From positions 1 through 33,695 of the forward strand of contig JAEOTS010000024.1 of the NCBI GenBank assembly GCA_016839745.1: a stretch of DNA of 33,695 nt, given 5' to 3'. This DNA comes from Promethearchaeota archaeon (lineage in GTDB: Archaea > Asgardarchaeota > Lokiarchaeia > Sigyniarchaeales > SOKP01). Positions 31,538 through 33,695 of the stretch are shown here, piece by piece. The translations under genes were made by a program, and so were the position numbers. Positions within the stretch are counted from its first letter, which is position 1. Each line of letters begins with the position of its first letter. The notes below the pieces were generated by a model. The model did no database searches, was not told where the DNA came from, and saw only the letters and a list, made by a program, of their open reading frames with translations.

Positions 31538-33695
31538 TTATTTTAATTTCTCGTATTCGTTGGATTTGTTAGTTAATCTTTTAACTTCTTTTGTCATAGA
31601 TGTGTCACCTAATTTGAAGATTTCAGAAGCCATTTTAGAAGCGTATTTATACTTTGCAGCTGCCTCGGCATAAGCCTTTGCTTTCACCGCATCTTTTGCT
31701 TCTTTTTCTAATTTTGTCTTCTTTTCATTTAAATCTCCAATTTTAGTTTTACGAATAGTTTCTTCGATTTTACCATAATCCTCTGGTAATTCCCAGTTTG
31801 AGGCTAAAATAGCAGCACTCTCGAAAAGTTCAACAGCTTTGATGTAATCCTTCTTTCCTTCTGCAATTTTCCCTCGCTTCAATAACTCTTTAATCCCTTT
31901 TTTCGCAGATTTTTTATTGTCAACATCTAATCCTTCAACAGTCGTTTTTATCGGTGCAGTAACTATTTCATGTCGTTTGGTTAAACTAGTAAGATATGCC
32001 TCCCTTTCTATCGGTCCTAATTGAGCTAAATCCTGCACTAATTTCTGCTTTTCTTCGTTCGTTAAATTCGTTAATTCAACGACTTTTTGGTTAATAAGGT
32101 TCATTTCCTGCTGAGAAATTGGTTGAGCTTCAATAGCGGAGATCTCTATAGGGATTAATAACTTCTTATCCCTTAATTCCTTGATTCCCATAAAAATTTC
32201 AGCAGTATCTTTATTTGTCCTCTCAGAAGCATCTTTTAGTAAGGTTGCAATAAAGAAGAACTCCCTTTCAGCTTCTTCACAACAGCTCTGCGCGACTTTC
32301 AACACATCCTTTGAGTGGGGACTTTTTAAATCTTTAACGCTCGAAAAATCGTATGTTATCTGATGGGGAAGAATAATTGAAGTATTTAATATGTCATCTA
32401 CAATAAAACCCGCATTTCTGAAGTAATTTAATTGACCTCGCCAATTTGGTAGCACATCCTTATAAGTTTTTTCAAAAGTTTCAATGAATTCTTTTAAATG
32501 ACGGCGCAGAATCATTGAAGCGTTTTTCCCTAAAACTAACGCTACTCTTATTAGATATCCATCTGCTAGTAGTAACATTTTATCCCCATAAGAAATTTCA
32601 TTCAATGCTGCTTGAGTAGCCATTTCCTTTCCAAAAGAGGATACTGCTGATAAGAATCCACCTATTAACTCAGGATCGATCTGTTCTGAGCCATAAGATT
32701 TAAAGAAAATGCATGTTCCGGTTCCCTTGTATAAAACTAATATGTGTTCTAAATTAATAGCGTCGTCAAAAATCGTTTTTACTTCAGTTAATATGCGTTG
32801 TTTCTCTCTCTTTTTAGGAACAATTACACCACGATAAACTCCCACGGAACTACCCGCTACAGCAACGATAGCTCCTATCATTATAATGTAGGGAAGGAAA
32901 TCTTTAAAAGTTAAACTGGGTGGCGGCGGGATCACTGTTATTTCTGAGGCTAAGATATCATAAGTGTCACTTAAATAATTGTATTCAAAACGAAGATCTA
33001 GAGTTATATTCACTTCTCTAATATTATTACCGACAATCATACTAAACTCAACTTCACCTGTACTATTTGTATAATCATCCTGATCACCCGATACGGCTCC
33101 ATCAAAGAATAGCGTCATGTTAACATATCCATTGTCTATTGGTAACCATTCAGTGCCGTTATAGTACACTGCTTTAAAAATAATTGTTAGTTCTTCTCCC
33201 GCGTTGATTTGCGTTGGCACAAACACCTTTGTTAAGTTTGTTAGATATTTCTCTATAATTGTTAAATTGAAAGCGTACCATGCGTCCTCATAATTTGTTT
33301 GTGAAATTGAGAGGTTTATCAAGTAATCACCAGCAGCTAAAATCGAAGTAATAGGCGTTCCAGTATGAGTAGGAGGCGAATATCCGAAAGTGTTTGATAG
33401 AGTTCCATTTTGACCGGTTTGAAGGTTTTCGTAGTAAACATCATATGAGTTCACAGTTCCCAGAACGATATTATCGCTATAATCTGAGTCAGTTATGTTA
33501 AATTGAACATCAATATTATCACCTTCAAAAATAGTATAGTTATTTCCGAATCCAATTGGAGATAAAGCACCTCCAGTGTCCGAAATTGACATAAGTTTTA
33601 TTTCAGAGTTATTGCCTTTTAAGTAAAAAGTAAAGTAAGACACACTACTATCATAGTCTGGAAACTTTGATGCGTTAACTTCTAGGGTATACCAA
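31538..33695 (-). CDS. Single-pass membrane protein: Ig-like ectodomain, longin-like and helical cytoplasmic domains (N-terminus beyond right edge)
   Basis: The frame has no stop up to the right edge, so GTG 33643 is not the real start; about 718 codons are visible. The outside part (to about 32905) is beta-rich with several Asn-x-Ser/Thr sites and resembles repeated Ig-like or cadherin-like folds of archaeal surface proteins. One membrane helix lies at about 32834-32899, followed by a basic VPKKREKQR. The next region (about 32435-32790) has the pattern LVLYKGTGTCIFF..., ELIGGFLSAVSSFGKEM, YGDKMLLLADGYLIRVALVLG and a helix ending FEKTYKDVLPNWRGQL. This is like longin/roadblock-type sensor or trafficking domains seen in Asgard proteins. 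The C-terminal third is helical and charged with TPR-like units (KKDYIKAVELFESAAILA, AKAYAEAAAKYKYASKMA). Function is unknown; a surface receptor or scaffold is an inference. Confidence 0.8.
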   Translation of the reverse strand, partial: WYTLEVNASKFPDYDSSVSYFTFYLKGNNSEIKLMSISDTGGALSPIGFGNNYTIFEGDNIDVQFNITDSDYSDNIVLGTVNSYDVYYENLQTGQNGTLSNTFGYSPPTHTGTPITSILAAGDYLINLSISQTNYEDAWYAFNLTIIEKYLTNLTKVFVPTQINAGEELTIIFKAVYYNGTEWLPIDNGYVNMTLFFDGAVSGDQDDYTNSTGEVEFSMIVGNNIREVNITLDLRFEYNYLSDTYDILASEITVIPPPPSLTFKDFLPYIIMIGAIVAVAGSSVGVYRGVIVPKKREKQRILTEVKTIFDDAINLEHILVLYKGTGTCIFFKSYGSEQIDPELIGGFLSAVSSFGKEMATQAALNEISYGDKMLLLADGYLIRVALVLGKNASMILRRHLKEFIETFEKTYKDVLPNWRGQLNYFRNAGFIVDDILNTSIILPHQITYDFSSVKDLKSPHSKDVLKVAQSCCEEAEREFFFIATLLKDASERTNKDTAEIFMGIKELRDKKLLIPIEISAIEAQPISQQEMNLINQKVVELTNLTNEEKQKLVQDLAQLGPIEREAYLTSLTKRHEIVTAPIKTTVEGLDVDNKKSAKKGIKELLKRGKIAEGKKDYIKAVELFESAAILASNWELPEDYGKIEETIRKTKIGDLNEKKTKLEKEAKDAVKAKAYAEAAAKYKYASKMASEIFKLGDTSMTKEVKRLTNKSNEYEKLK

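Overview
The window looks like core chromosome of an Asgard archaeon, most likely of the Lokiarchaeia type. It is strongly A+T-rich with short intergenic gaps. The information-processing genes are archaeal in kind: PheS with motif 2 and motif 3, TyrRS, RadA, the single-domain archaeal/eukaryotic-type phosphopantetheine adenylyltransferase, and an archaeal DUF1512 membrane protein. Several products have a eukaryotic flavour: a VPS29-like metallophosphoesterase, a 22-repeat LRR protein, and a membrane protein with a probable longin-like cytoplasmic domain. Ribosome binding sites resemble parts of GGAGGTGATC, and T-rich tracts follow many genes. The taxonomic call is an inference from gene content.

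Layout. 1-2680, minus strand: pheS (cut by the left edge), CoA-biosynthesis adenylyltransferase, small zinc-ribbon membrane protein. 2829-8874, plus strand: DUF1512 protein, SCP2-type lipid-binding protein, a CBS-domain membrane protein coupled to an RGG-rich membrane zinc-ribbon protein, an internally duplicated membrane protein, and a HAD phosphatase. 9020-13710, plus strand: pyruvate phosphate dikinase, TyrRS, VPS29-like protein. 13751-14176, minus strand: small protein, possibly SCP2-like. 14317-19381, plus strand: iron-dependent alcohol dehydrogenase, LRR protein, tungsten-type aldehyde ferredoxin oxidoreductase. 19483-24369, plus strand: hutU-hutH-hutI, meeting ftcD and a U32-family gene on the minus strand (24386-26600). 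26755-28709, plus strand: dCMP deaminase and aspartate kinase. 28730-29974, minus strand: phosphoglucose-isomerase-like protein, divergent from radA (30219-31475). 31538-33695, minus strand: large membrane protein cut by the right edge.

Functionally, HutH, HutU, HutI and FtcD form a complete route from histidine through urocanate, imidazolone propionate and formiminoglutamate to glutamate plus 5-formimino-tetrahydrofolate. With AOR, an Fe-dependent alcohol dehydrogenase and PPDK nearby, this fits an anaerobe that ferments amino acids and links carbon flow to PEP and ferredoxin. No mobile element, CRISPR array, tRNA or rRNA was recognised.

I did not find a clearly new multi-gene defence or mobile system. 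The best leads are the RadA N-terminal mini zinc finger with acidic linker, the RGG-rich membrane protein coupled to a CBS membrane protein, the duplicated-motif membrane protein, the receptor-like longin/helical-repeat protein, the VPS29-like protein, and a probable AUU start codon for the CoA enzyme.
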